NCBI RefSeq assembly: GCF_029846175.1
Contig: NZ_JARWAC010000002.1
Coordinates: forward strand, 248,001-312,000
Reading direction: 5' to 3'
Length of the DNA stretch: 64,000 bases
DNA from: Sphaerisporangium sp. TRM90804
Lineage (GTDB): Bacteria; Actinomycetota; Actinomycetes; Streptosporangiales; Streptosporangiaceae
Under the pieces are notes generated by a model that did not search any database, was not told the origin of the DNA, and saw only the letters and a list, made by a program, of their open reading frames with translations. Positions 50,212 through 59,312 of this stretch are shown here, piece by piece. Position numbers and translations under genes: made by a program. Each line of letters starts with the position of its first letter. Within the stretch, counting starts at the first letter, position 1.

Positions 50212-51113
50212 GCGACGACGACTTCGCGCCCGTGATGAAGGACACCGGGACCGAGCTGGTGGCCGAGGCGGGCGGCGTGGAGCTGATGCGGTACGTCTAC
50301 CGGCCCCGCATGCCCGCCTTCGAGGGCCCCAAGCCGTACGTCCATCCGCTGCGCACGCTCGCCGGGGACGTCGTGAGCTGCTACCGGCCGCACGACCACC
50401 GCTGGCACAAGGGCCTGCAGATGACCGTCTCGCACCTGTCGGGCCAGAACTTCTGGGGCGGCGGCAGCTTCGTGCGCGAGCGCAAGGAGTACGTCGACCT
50501 GCCGAACGTCGGCACGATGCGGCACGAGGAGTTCACCGCGCCCGGCCGCGAGCGGCTGACCTGGCACACCCAGGCCGGGGAGCACTGGGTGGACGAGCTG
50601 CGCGAGCTGTCCGTGGGCGCCGCCGGGCCGGGGGCGTGGGCGCTGGACTTCGCCACCGCGATGACCAACGTGCGCGGCGAGCCGCTGCTCTTCGGCAGCC
50701 CGACGACGCACGGCAGGCCGCTGGCGGGCTACAGCGGCCTGTTCTGGCGCGGCCCGCGCGCGTTCACCGGCGGCCGGGTCACCGCCGAGGGCGGGCGGGG
50801 CGGCCCGGAGATGATGGGCGAGGCCGCCTCCTGGCTGGCCTACACCGGCCGGCACGACGAGGTGGACCGCGCCTCGACGCTGCTGTTCCTGGCCGAGCCC
50901 GGCACCGCCTGGTTCGTCCGCACCGAGCCGTTCGCCGCCGTCAACCCCTCGCTCGCCTTCCACGAGGAGGTGGAGCTGGCGCCCGGCGCGACGCTGCGCC
51001 GCCGCTACCGCGTGGTGGTCGCCGACGGCGTCTGGGACCGCGAACGCCTGGCCGCCTACGTCCGCGACCATCCCCTCGGCCCCGCGGACGCGGACGCGGA
51101 GGACGGCTCGTGA
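50208..51113 (+). CDS. DUF6807 / PmoA-like protein
   Basis: 301 residues, GTG start coupled to the previous stop. RYVYRPRMPAFEGPKPYVHPLRTLAGDVVSCYRPHDHRWHKGLQMTV is the hallmark of the PmoA-like family (DUF6807), found beside Gfo/Idh dehydrogenases in plant-glycan loci. The HDHRWHKG cluster suggests a metal site, and the fold resembles aldose-epimerase-like beta sandwiches. Enzymatic activity is unproven. Confidence 0.87.
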   Translation: MSDDDFAPVMKDTGTELVAEAGGVELMRYVYRPRMPAFEGPKPYVHPLRTLAGDVVSCYRPHDHRWHKGLQMTVSHLSGQNFWGGGSFVRERKEYVDLPNVGTMRHEEFTAPGRERLTWHTQAGEHWVDELRELSVGAAGPGAWALDFATAMTNVRGEPLLFGSPTTHGRPLAGYSGLFWRGPRAFTGGRVTAEGGRGGPEMMGEAASWLAYTGRHDEVDRASTLLFLAEPGTAWFVRTEPFAAVNPSLAFHEEVELAPGATLRRRYRVVVADGVWDRERLAAYVRDHPLGPADADAEDGS

Positions 51114-51784
51114 GCTTTCCCGGCGGCGTCGGCGTCTCCGGGCTGCGCGTCTACGACTGGCCCACGGCCGACGGCGTGTGCGGCGGCTCCCCGCACATGC
51201 ACCTGCTGTGCTCGGAGGCCTACGTGGTGGTCGAGGGCACCGGCGCCGTCCAGACGCTGACCTGGAGCGGGTACGCGGAGACGCCGCTTGCCTCCGGCTC
51301 GGTGGTGTGGTTCACCCCGGGCACGATCCACCGGCTGGTCAACGAGGACGGGCGGCTGCGGATCGTGGTGGTCATGCAGAACAGCGGCCTGCCCGAGGCG
51401 GGCGACGCGGTGTTCACCTTCCCGCCCGCCGTCCTGTCCGACCCCGTCCTGTACCGGCGGGTGTCCGCGCCAGGCGACGAGGCCGCGGCGCGGCGGCGGC
51501 GCGACGTGGCGATCGAGGGCTTCCTCGGGCTGCGGGAGGCGGGCAGGGACGCGCTGGCCGACTTCCACCGCCAGGCCGCGGCGCTGGTGTCCGGCAAGCT
51601 GGAGGAGTTCGAGAAGCGGTGGCGCACCGGGGCGCTCCCGGCGGCGGAGGTCACCGGCGCCCACCTGCAGGCGCTCAGGATGGGCGACGCCGGCCACCTC
51701 AGGGAGGCGCGGGTCGTGACGGCGGGCCCGGAGCCGCGGCTCGGCATGTGCGGCAGGCTCGACACCTACGCCCTGGAGGACTGA
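51110..51784 (+). CDS. Cupin-domain protein
   Basis: 224 residues, GTG start coupled to the DUF6807 stop. A single cupin domain (about 15-105) with CGGSPHMHLLCSEAYVVVEGTG as metal motif 1 (two His and Glu) and PGTIHRLVN as motif 2, then a helical tail. Probably a sugar isomerase/epimerase-like or sensor protein of the same pathway. Confidence 0.85.
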   Translation: MSFPGGVGVSGLRVYDWPTADGVCGGSPHMHLLCSEAYVVVEGTGAVQTLTWSGYAETPLASGSVVWFTPGTIHRLVNEDGRLRIVVVMQNSGLPEAGDAVFTFPPAVLSDPVLYRRVSAPGDEAAARRRRDVAIEGFLGLREAGRDALADFHRQAAALVSGKLEEFEKRWRTGALPAAEVTGAHLQALRMGDAGHLREARVVTAGPEPRLGMCGRLDTYALED

Positions 51785-51807
51785 GCACCCTCCCGGCGGG
51801 GCGGCGG

Positions 51808-53091
51808 TCAGGGGACGGAGCGGATCTTCCACACCAGGCCGGCGCCGAGCAGCGACAGGGCGGCGGCGGTCAGGTAGAGCACGGGGTAGCCGCCGAGACC
51901 CGCCACGATCGGCCCGGCGATCACCGGGCCGAGCACCTGGGGGCCGGAGTTGGCGATGTTGATGACGCCGAGGTCCCTGGCGCGGCCGGACGCGGTGGGC
52001 AGCACCTGGGTGATCAGGGCGTTGTCGACCGCCAGGTAGACCCCGTACCCGACGCCCATGACGGCCGCCGCGACGATGACCATCGTCCAGCGCGGCCAGA
52101 ACGCCATGAGCACGGCGGGCACCGCGCTGACCACGCCCGCCACCGTCACCATGGCCTTCCTGCGGCCCAGCCGGTCGGAGACCACGCCGCCCGCGACCGT
52201 GGTGAGCACGACCGCGGCCGTGTAGATCAGGATCAGCACGAGCAGGCCGTCCTGGGCCCGGCCGCCGGGGAACACCCGCTCGTACCCCACCGCGTCGGTG
52301 AGGAAGTAGAGCAGGTAGAGCAGGACGATCGCGTTGCCGAGCTGCATGAGGAAGCGCGTCACCCAGGCCCATGCGAAGTCGGGGTGGGCGCGGGGGCTGA
52401 TCCACAGGCCGCGCAGCAGGTCGCGGACGCCGGCGTGGGGGCGGTGCGCGGCCGGCAGCGGCGCGTCGGGGGTGGCGAGCACGAACGGCAGCGCGGCGAG
52501 CGGCACGAGCAGGCCGATCACCAGGTAGCCGGACGACGTGGTCGTGACGACCACCGTCACCAGCACGACCGCCAGCACCACCCCGAGGGTCTGCGGCACG
52601 CCGATCCAGCCCGACACCTCGCCCCGCTGGGCCACCGGGACGTGGTCGGGCACGCCCGCCGTCAGGGACGCCTGCATGGCGTTGAGACCGGCCTGGGCGA
52701 GGCACCACCCCGCCAGCACGCCGAGGACCGAGCCCTGGAAGGCCAGGAACACCAGGCCGAGGCCGCCGGCGACGGCCCCGGCCAGCGTCCACGGGTGCCG
52801 CCTGCCGTACCGGCCCGCCGTGCGGTCGGACAGGGCGCCGGCCACCGGGTTGGCGACCATGGCGACCGCGGCGCCGACCCCGGTGACCCACGCCAGGGCG
52901 GTCTCCTTGCTCCCGGGCGCCGCCGCCGCGACCTGCTGGGGCAGCAGCACCTGCAGCGGCCCGAAGTAGGCCATCCACAGCCCCAGGTTGGCCAGGGAGA
53001 TGAGGGCGATCCAGCGCGGGCCGACCCGCCTGACGGGCTCGGCCAGCGCGGCCGGGAGATCGTGCGGTGTGACCGGGGGGACAGTGCTCAC
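51808..53091 (-). CDS. Major facilitator superfamily transporter
   Basis: 427 residues, twelve TMs. Motif A-like loop GALSDRTAGRYGRRHPW between TM2 and TM3 and its repeat GGVVSDRLGRRKAMV in the second half; VDNALITQVLPT resembles GPH/sugar-cation symporters. GTG at 53091 with GGAG close upstream is chosen over an Arg-rich extension encoded inside the repeat. Convergent with the cupin gene; it may bring in or expel a mono- or disaccharide. Confidence 0.87.
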   Translation of the reverse strand: MSTVPPVTPHDLPAALAEPVRRVGPRWIALISLANLGLWMAYFGPLQVLLPQQVAAAAPGSKETALAWVTGVGAAVAMVANPVAGALSDRTAGRYGRRHPWTLAGAVAGGLGLVFLAFQGSVLGVLAGWCLAQAGLNAMQASLTAGVPDHVPVAQRGEVSGWIGVPQTLGVVLAVVLVTVVVTTTSSGYLVIGLLVPLAALPFVLATPDAPLPAAHRPHAGVRDLLRGLWISPRAHPDFAWAWVTRFLMQLGNAIVLLYLLYFLTDAVGYERVFPGGRAQDGLLVLILIYTAAVVLTTVAGGVVSDRLGRRKAMVTVAGVVSAVPAVLMAFWPRWTMVIVAAAVMGVGYGVYLAVDNALITQVLPTASGRARDLGVINIANSGPQVLGPVIAGPIVAGLGGYPVLYLTAAALSLLGAGLVWKIRSVP

Positions 53092-53237
53092 CGTGGCTCC
53101 AGGTGATGAGGCGTGCTGGCAGCGTAGTCGCCGCACCCCGCGCGAGAAAGGGCCCGGCGGGAGCCCCTCGCCCGCGCCGCCGGCCTCCCGGTTCCGCGTT
53201 CGCCCCCGGGCCGCCTCGCGCGGGCGACGGGCGCTCA

Positions 53238-53577
53238 TGGGGAGGCCGAGTCCCTGGGCAGCGCCGGGCCACCGCTCGCGCGGGGAACGGGCGGCATCTG
53301 GCCGCGCATCCCCTCATGCGCCGACCCGTCCGCCGCCCGCGCGGGGGACGGGCCGTCTCTCCCGGCCGGCGCGCGGTGCTCGCGCGGAACGGGGGAACCG
53401 GCGCCCTTGGGGAGGCCGAGTCCCTGGGCAGCGGCCGGGCCATCGCTCGCGCGGGGAACGGGCGGCATCTGGCCGCGCATCCCCTCATGCGCCGACCTGA
53501 CCGCCGCCCGCGCGGGGACGGGCCGTCTCTCCCGGCCGCCGGCCGGCGCGCGGTGCTCGCGCGGAACGTAGGAATGG
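53238..53577. repeat. Two tandem copies of a ~170-bp GC-rich repeat
   Basis: Copy 1 begins at 53238 and copy 2 at 53408, both opening TGGGGAGGCCGAGTCCCTGG and both containing AACGGGCGGCATCTGGCC and CCCCTCATGCGCCGACC. Differences are few single-base changes and small indels. They fill most of the 525-bp gap 53092-53616 between the MFS and copC genes; no ORF is convincing there. The function is unknown. Confidence 0.85.
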
Positions 53578-53616
53578 GACCATGGCTGGGTCACTCGGAA
53601 CCGAAGGAAAGGTCAT

Positions 53617-54243
53617 ATGCCGGTGAGGCGACTGCTCACGGTGCTGCTGGTGGCCTGTGCGGCCATGGCGACGGCCGTCGCGCCCGCGCAGGCGCACAAC
53701 GTGCTCACGGGCAGCGATCCCAAGGAGGGCGCCCGGCTCGGCGCGGTGCCGGGCCGCGTGACCCTGACCTTCGACCAGCCGGTCCGGGCCGAGTTCGCCC
53801 AGGTGGCGCTGACCCACCCCGGCGGCGGCGCCGTGCGGGTCCACGACGTGCGGGTGAGCGGCGCGAAGGTGCGCGCCGCGCTCCCCGCCGACGGCGGGCC
53901 GGGCGTCTACGTGGTCGGCTACCAGATCCTCTCGAACGACGGCCACCCCGTCACCGGCAAGATCACTTTCACCGTCGCCGCGAAGGAGGGCGCGGGCGCG
54001 CCCGCCGAGACGGCCTCGCCGACGACTCCGGCGACTCCGGCCGAGACCGGGCCGGCGACCGCGGCCCAGCCCGGAGCCCCGCCGGCGGGCCCCCCGCCGC
54101 AGGTGCCGGTGTCGGCGCTCCCCCCGCCCGGCGGTGACGGCGCCTGGGTGTGGGGCCTGCTGGTGGTGGCGCTGCTCCTGTCCGGCCTCGGCATCCTCGT
54201 CGTCGCCCGCCAGGGCCGCCCGCGAAGGGGCGCCGGCGCATGA
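53617..54243 (+). CDS. copC: CopC-domain copper-binding protein
   Basis: 208 residues. The signal peptide ends AQA at residue 26, so mature His1 (H27) is the first Cu(II) ligand; D108 and H110 of NDGHPVTG complete the CopC Cu(II) site at mature positions 82 and 84. A Pro/Ala/Thr-rich linker (about 125-165) leads to a C-terminal TM (WVWGLLVVALLLSGLGILVV), so the domain is tethered outside the membrane. The stop overlaps the CopD-like start. Copper handling or import is the likely role. Confidence 0.92.
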   Translation: MPVRRLLTVLLVACAAMATAVAPAQAHNVLTGSDPKEGARLGAVPGRVTLTFDQPVRAEFAQVALTHPGGGAVRVHDVRVSGAKVRAALPADGGPGVYVVGYQILSNDGHPVTGKITFTVAAKEGAGAPAETASPTTPATPAETGPATAAQPGAPPAGPPPQVPVSALPPPGGDGAWVWGLLVVALLLSGLGILVVARQGRPRRGAGA

Positions 54244-55328
54244 GCCTCGCAGGCCGGTCCGCCGACCACCCCGTCACCGTGAACGGGACGGGCGAGAGCA
54301 TCCCCGCCCCGCCCCGCGACGCCCCCGCCGCCGAAGCCGCCGCCGTGTGGCCGGTGCCGTGGGCCGGGCTGGGCGCGGCGGGGGTGCTGGCCGTGCTCGT
54401 CGCGTCCTGGTGGACGTCGCCGGAGGCCGTGCCCGGGATCCCCCTCCCGGGGCCGCTGGTGGAGTACGGGCTGCCGGTGTCCCGGGTGGCCCTCGACCTG
54501 TTCGCGCTGGCCACCGTGGGGCTCAGCCTGCTGCCCCGGCTGCTCGGGTTCGACGACCCCGCGCGCACCGAGCCGGTGCTCGCGCGGGCGCGGAGTTGGG
54601 CGGTGCTCACCGCCTTCGGGTGGGCCGTCGCCGCCCTGGTGTCCATGGTGCTCGGCGCCGCCGAGGTGACCCCCGGGCAGGCTCCGGACCCCGCGACCTA
54701 CGTCGACCTGGTCGGCTCGGGGCAGGGCCTGGTGATCAGCGCGGCCTGCGCGCTGATCTACACGTGCTTCGGCCTGCTCGCCGTGCGCTTCGGTGAGAAG
54801 GTGCCCGCCGAGCTGCGCGTCGTCGTGGCCGTGTTCGGCCTGCTCCCGCTCCCGGTCAGCGGCCACGCCGCCAACTGGTACTGGCACGACGTCAGCATGG
54901 TCTCCATGGAGCTGCACGTGGTGGCCGCGTCGCTGTGGACCGGCGGCCTGGTGGCACTCGGGGTCCTGCTCGCGCGCGACCGCGAGCTGCTCGCCCGCGC
55001 GCTGCCGAGGTTCTCCCGGCTGGCGACGGTCGCCGTGGTCGTCGTCGGGGTGTCCGGGCTGTTCAACGGCCTGGTCGAGCTGGCGCTCTCCCCCACGACC
55101 CGGCTGCCGGGCTCGCTGTTCACCACCCGGTACGGGGTGCTCGTGCTGGTCAAGGTCGCGCTCATCGCCGCGGTGGCCGTCCTGGGCGCCGTCATCCGCT
55201 GGCGGCTGCTCCCGGCCGTGGCCCGGCGCACGACGACGGCCTTCGCGGCCTGGGCCGCGCTGGAGGCCGTCGTCATGGGCCTGGCCTACGGCGTCGCGGT
55301 GGCCCTCACCACGGCCCCGGTGGGCTGA
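54240..55328 (+). CDS. CopD-like copper transport membrane protein
   Basis: 362 residues with about eight TMs (PWAGLGAAGVLAVLVASWW first, AVVMGLAYGVAVALTTA last). Conserved-looking polar residues in membrane regions include SGHAANWYWHDVSMVSMELHVVAASLWTGGLVALGV, typical of the CopD family, with several His and Met available as copper ligands. The ATG overlaps the CopC stop, making a two-gene operon for copper uptake or resistance. Confidence 0.9.
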   Translation: MSLAGRSADHPVTVNGTGESIPAPPRDAPAAEAAAVWPVPWAGLGAAGVLAVLVASWWTSPEAVPGIPLPGPLVEYGLPVSRVALDLFALATVGLSLLPRLLGFDDPARTEPVLARARSWAVLTAFGWAVAALVSMVLGAAEVTPGQAPDPATYVDLVGSGQGLVISAACALIYTCFGLLAVRFGEKVPAELRVVVAVFGLLPLPVSGHAANWYWHDVSMVSMELHVVAASLWTGGLVALGVLLARDRELLARALPRFSRLATVAVVVVGVSGLFNGLVELALSPTTRLPGSLFTTRYGVLVLVKVALIAAVAVLGAVIRWRLLPAVARRTTTAFAAWAALEAVVMGLAYGVAVALTTAPVG

Positions 55329-55365
55329 CGGCCTCCCGGCCGGGCCTCAGGGCCGGTGGGGGCGC

Positions 55366-56532
55366 TCAGGTGGACGGGGCCGGGGCCTCGGCCGAGGGAA
55401 GGGGAAGCGCGCCCGGTGCGGCCTGGTCGCCGGGGCGGCGGCGGCGTTCGACGCCGAACCAGGCGGCGCCCAGCACGACGGCGGCCACCGGCGCGGACGC
55501 CACCATGAACGGCGGGGCGGTGAGCAGCGCCTGCTGCGCGGCGAGCCCCCCGTACACCGCGGCGGTGGCCATGAGCGCGCCGAGGGCGGCCCGAGCCGCC
55601 GGGAGCCGGATCATGAAGGCCACGTCGACGCAGACGGCGGCGAGCATCAGGAAGAACGGGACGGCCGAGGGCGGGAAGTCGGCCGCGACGAGCAGCGGCC
55701 AGATGGCCGCGCGGTAGGCGACGTAGCCGCCGGCCACCGCCGTGGCGGTCCACCGCCACCCCACCAGCCTGCGCGCCACGACCAGCACGAGCAGGGCCAC
55801 GACCCCGAACCACACGGGGTACACCCATTCGGGGACGGGCAGCGAGAACTGCACCACCATGCCGCGGTCGATGGGCCGGCCCATCTGGTCGGCCGCGAGC
55901 TGCATGAGGATGGGCTCCGCGTACGGCTGGCCGCGGTCCCACGAGGCGATCTCCAGGATGCCGTACTCCTGGTGCTGGCTCGGGAAGAGCGCGTTCTCCA
56001 GGAAGAACGCGAAGAGCCCGCCCAGGACGACCGAGCGAAGGCGGCCGTGCGGCGCGCTGACGAACCAGCCCCGGATCACGCCCGCGATCATGAAGGCGGT
56101 GCCGATGTAGAGCAGGGCGTGGGAGGGGCTCCACGAGGTGATGTCGAGGCCGTTCACCCGGTGGTTGATCAGGTCGATGGGCACCGCGATCAGGAAGATG
56201 CCGGTGCCCCACTGGATGAGCCGCAGCGCCGTGCGGTCGACGCCGTAACCGGTGTAGGCGTGCACGATCACCAGGGTGACCACGATGGCCGTGCCCGCGC
56301 TGTTGAGCAGGTGCGGCGGCGCGAGGTCGTCACGCAGCCACTTGAAGTGCCAGGAGACGTCCCAGGAGGCGCCGAGCACCTTGAGGCAGAAGGCCGCGAC
56401 CCAGCCGAAGTAGAGCACCCGGAGCAGGTCGGCCGGAGTCTCTCGACCGGCGGGCCCCCGCGTCCAGTACGGCAGGGCCCATTCGATGGCCCGTGTGGCC
56501 GTGTCCCGCGCTCGTGAAATCACGGGTCGCAA
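55366..56532 (-). CDS. Polytopic membrane protein of unknown function beside copCD
   Basis: 388 residues, about nine TMs. TTG at 56532 follows GGACGGG by five bases; an in-frame GTG three codons later is the alternative. Membrane-embedded polar motifs include DVSWHFKWLRDDLAPPHLLNSAG, NHRVNGLDITSWSPSHALLY and ENALFPSQHQEYG, which contain repeated His, Trp, Asp and Glu. I do not recognise the family. The convergent orientation with the copC-copD genes does not prove a link, although the His-rich loops would fit metal-related chemistry. Confidence 0.7.
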   Translation of the reverse strand: MRPVISRARDTATRAIEWALPYWTRGPAGRETPADLLRVLYFGWVAAFCLKVLGASWDVSWHFKWLRDDLAPPHLLNSAGTAIVVTLVIVHAYTGYGVDRTALRLIQWGTGIFLIAVPIDLINHRVNGLDITSWSPSHALLYIGTAFMIAGVIRGWFVSAPHGRLRSVVLGGLFAFFLENALFPSQHQEYGILEIASWDRGQPYAEPILMQLAADQMGRPIDRGMVVQFSLPVPEWVYPVWFGVVALLVLVVARRLVGWRWTATAVAGGYVAYRAAIWPLLVAADFPPSAVPFFLMLAAVCVDVAFMIRLPAARAALGALMATAAVYGGLAAQQALLTAPPFMVASAPVAAVVLGAAWFGVERRRRPGDQAAPGALPLPSAEAPAPST

Positions 56533-56642
56533 TGTTGCCCGTCCTTGACAACCACCGCAATCAGGGATGTCCCCGAATTTACCCCCGTTACCTCGGGCGA
56601 GGCCCTCAGCGATCTCTCAGCCGCCCTAAGTAGGCTCTCGGC

Positions 56643-59312
56643 ATGAAGCTACGGGGGAGGCGGCCCGCCGCGCTGGTCGTCTCGGCGCTGCTGGTCCTGG
56701 GCGCGGCGGTGTGGGCCCTGTGGCCGTCGCCCCCGCCGGTCAAGGCGCTCGACCAGCGGATCACGGTGGTCGACGGGCCGCGCGACGACCAGCGGGTGAG
56801 CCTGGACGCCACCTTCTTCTCCCCTGCCACCGGCGGGAAGGCCCCCGCCGTCCTGCTCGCCCACGGTTTCGGCGGCAGCAAGCGCGGCATGCGGGCCGAG
56901 GCCGAGCGGCTGGCGCGGCAGGGCTACGCGGTGCTCACCTGGTCGGCGCGGGGCTTCGGCGCCTCGGGTGGGCAGATCGCGCTGAACTCCCCCGACTACG
57001 AGGTCAAGGACGTCCGGCAGCTCGTCGACTGGCTCGCGGCGCGCCCCGAGGTGCTGCTCGACGCCCCGGGCGACCCGCGACTCGGCGCGGCCGGCGGCTC
57101 GTACGGCGGCGCGATCACGCTGATGGCGGCGGCGTACGACCGCCGCATCGACGCGATCGTCCCCCAGATCACCTGGTACGACCTCGCCGACGCCCTTTTC
57201 CCCGACGCCACGGGCGCCGGCCCCGAGAACGGCGTGTTCAAGCGCATGTGGGCCGGCCTGTTCTTCAGCATGGCCGTCGACTCCCCGCTGGCCCCGGGCG
57301 CGGGCGGCCTCGGCGCGCTCGCCGGCGCCACGGGGGCAGACGGCCCCGGCGCGGGCGGGGCGGGCGGCGCCGGGTCGCCGGGGACGCCCACCGGCGGGGC
57401 GGGCACGCCCACCGGCGCCCCGGCCTCGCCGGGCACCCCCGGCGCACCGGGCGAGGCACCGGCGGGCGGAGGCGCGCAGGACGTCCAGTGCGGGCGGTTC
57501 CTGCCGGCGATCTGCGCGATGTACCAGGAGGTGGCCGAGACCGGCCGGGCCACCCCCGCCGCCGTCGAGACGCTGCGCCGGTCCAGCCCGATCTCGGTGC
57601 CCGGCAGGATCCAGGTGCCGTCCCTGCTCATCCAGGGCAAGCGCGACTCGCTGTTCCCGCTGGCCCACGCCGACGCCAACGCCAGGGCCATCGCCGCGAC
57701 CGGCGCCCCGGTGGAGGTCGCCTGGTTCGACGGCGGCCACGACGGCGGCGACGGCGAGGCCGACTGGGTGGCCGAGCGCACGGCCGCGTGGTTCGACCGC
57801 TGGCTGAAGAAGGACGGCACGCCCGCCGGCGACGCGTTCACCGTGACACGGGACGGCGGCCGCGACCCCGGCACGCGCCGCCCCGTGCTCGTGCACGCGT
57901 CCGCCGGCCGTTACCCCGGCCTCGCGGGCGCCCGGCAGAGCACCGTCCCGCTCGCCGGGCCCGACCAGACGGTCGCCACGCCTCCGGGCGGCTCCCCCGC
58001 GGCCATCTCCTCGGTGCCGGGCATCGGCGGCCTGCTGGGCGGCCTCGGCGGGAGCGCCGGCATCTCGCTCGACATGCCGGGGCAGAGCGCCGCCTTCGAG
58101 TCCGCGCCGCTCAGCGCCCCGCTGGAGGTCACCGGCTCGCCGACGGTCCGCGTCCGGGTGCGGGGCGAGGGCGACGTGACGCTGTTCGCCAAGGTCTACG
58201 ACATCGGCGGGCAGCGTCCCACGCTGCCGCAGGGCCTGGTGGCGCCGCTGCGGGTCAAGGCCACCCCGGCCGGCACGGCCGTCGCGGTCACGCTTCCGGC
58301 GATCGACCACCGGTTCGACGCCGGCCACCGGCTGCGCGTCGTGCTGAGCACCACCGACATGGGGTACGCCTCGCCCTCGGCCGCGGCGGCGCACCGCATC
58401 GGCCTGGCGGCGCCCGCGCTCGCCCTGCCCACCGACCCGTCGCTGCGCTCGACCGGCGCCGGCCTCGCCTGGTGGACGTGGGCGCTGCCGCTGGCCGCCC
58501 TGCTCGCCGCGGCCGTCCTGCTGCTGACCGGGCGCGTGCGCCGCGCCGACACCCCCGACCCCGAGTCGGCCGGCGTCCCGCTGCGGATCAGCGGCCTGAC
58601 CAAGAGGTACCGCGACGGCGAGCTCGCCGTGGACGACCTGTCGTTCCGCGTGGAGCAGGGCCAGGTCCTCGGCCTGCTCGGGCCGAACGGCGCGGGCAAG
58701 ACGACGACGCTGCGCATGCTGATGGGGCTGATCCATCCCGACGCCGGCGAGATCCGCATCTTCGGCCGGCGGGTCACCCCGGGAGCGCCGGTGCTGTCTC
58801 GGCTGGGGTCCTTCGTGGAGGGCCCGGGCTTCCTGCCCCACCTGTCCGGCCGGGACAACCTGGAGCTGTACTGGCGGGCCACCGGGCGCCCGGCCGGCGA
58901 GGCCCACCTGGAGGAGGCGCTGGAGATCGCCGCCCTGGGCTCGGCGCTCGACCGCGCGGTGCGCACCTACTCCCAGGGCATGCGCCAGCGCCTGGCCATC
59001 GCGCAGGCCATGCTCGGGCTGCCCGACCTGCTCGTCCTGGACGAGCCGACCAACGGCCTCGACCCGCCGCAGATCGCCGAGATGCGCGGGGTGCTGTCCC
59101 GGTACGCCTCCGGCGGGCGCACGGTGATCGTGTCCAGCCACCTGCTCGCCGAGGTGGAGCAGGTCTGCGACCACGTGGTCGTGATGCACCGCGGCCGGCT
59201 GGTGGCCGACGGCCCGGTCAGCGCCCTGCTCGGCGGCGGCGCCAAGCGCGCCAACGGCGCCAGGGTCCGCCTGGAGGACGTCTTCCTCGACCTGATCGGA
59301 GACAAGGCATGA
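56643..59312 (+). CDS. Fusion of exported S15-like alpha/beta hydrolase and ABC ATPase
   Basis: 889 residues. N-terminal TM (8-27) exports an X-Pro-dipeptidyl-peptidase-like hydrolase: S153 in GGSYGG, D335 in QGKRDSLF, H366 in GGHDGG. A Gly/Pro/Ala-rich insert (about 217-279) splits the hydrolase cap. A C-terminal beta-sandwich (about 395-590) follows. A second TM (612-629) returns to the cytoplasm and a complete ABC ATPase begins near 648: Walker A GPNGAGKT (680-687), signature YSQGMRQRLAIAQAML, Walker B LLVLDEPTN. Hydrolase and transporter motor are thus one chain across the membrane. The stop is coupled to the permease gene. Confidence 0.93.
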   Translation: MKLRGRRPAALVVSALLVLGAAVWALWPSPPPVKALDQRITVVDGPRDDQRVSLDATFFSPATGGKAPAVLLAHGFGGSKRGMRAEAERLARQGYAVLTWSARGFGASGGQIALNSPDYEVKDVRQLVDWLAARPEVLLDAPGDPRLGAAGGSYGGAITLMAAAYDRRIDAIVPQITWYDLADALFPDATGAGPENGVFKRMWAGLFFSMAVDSPLAPGAGGLGALAGATGADGPGAGGAGGAGSPGTPTGGAGTPTGAPASPGTPGAPGEAPAGGGAQDVQCGRFLPAICAMYQEVAETGRATPAAVETLRRSSPISVPGRIQVPSLLIQGKRDSLFPLAHADANARAIAATGAPVEVAWFDGGHDGGDGEADWVAERTAAWFDRWLKKDGTPAGDAFTVTRDGGRDPGTRRPVLVHASAGRYPGLAGARQSTVPLAGPDQTVATPPGGSPAAISSVPGIGGLLGGLGGSAGISLDMPGQSAAFESAPLSAPLEVTGSPTVRVRVRGEGDVTLFAKVYDIGGQRPTLPQGLVAPLRVKATPAGTAVAVTLPAIDHRFDAGHRLRVVLSTTDMGYASPSAAAAHRIGLAAPALALPTDPSLRSTGAGLAWWTWALPLAALLAAAVLLLTGRVRRADTPDPESAGVPLRISGLTKRYRDGELAVDDLSFRVEQGQVLGLLGPNGAGKTTTLRMLMGLIHPDAGEIRIFGRRVTPGAPVLSRLGSFVEGPGFLPHLSGRDNLELYWRATGRPAGEAHLEEALEIAALGSALDRAVRTYSQGMRQRLAIAQAMLGLPDLLVLDEPTNGLDPPQIAEMRGVLSRYASGGRTVIVSSHLLAEVEQVCDHVVVMHRGRLVADGPVSALLGGGAKRANGARVRLEDVFLDLIGDKA

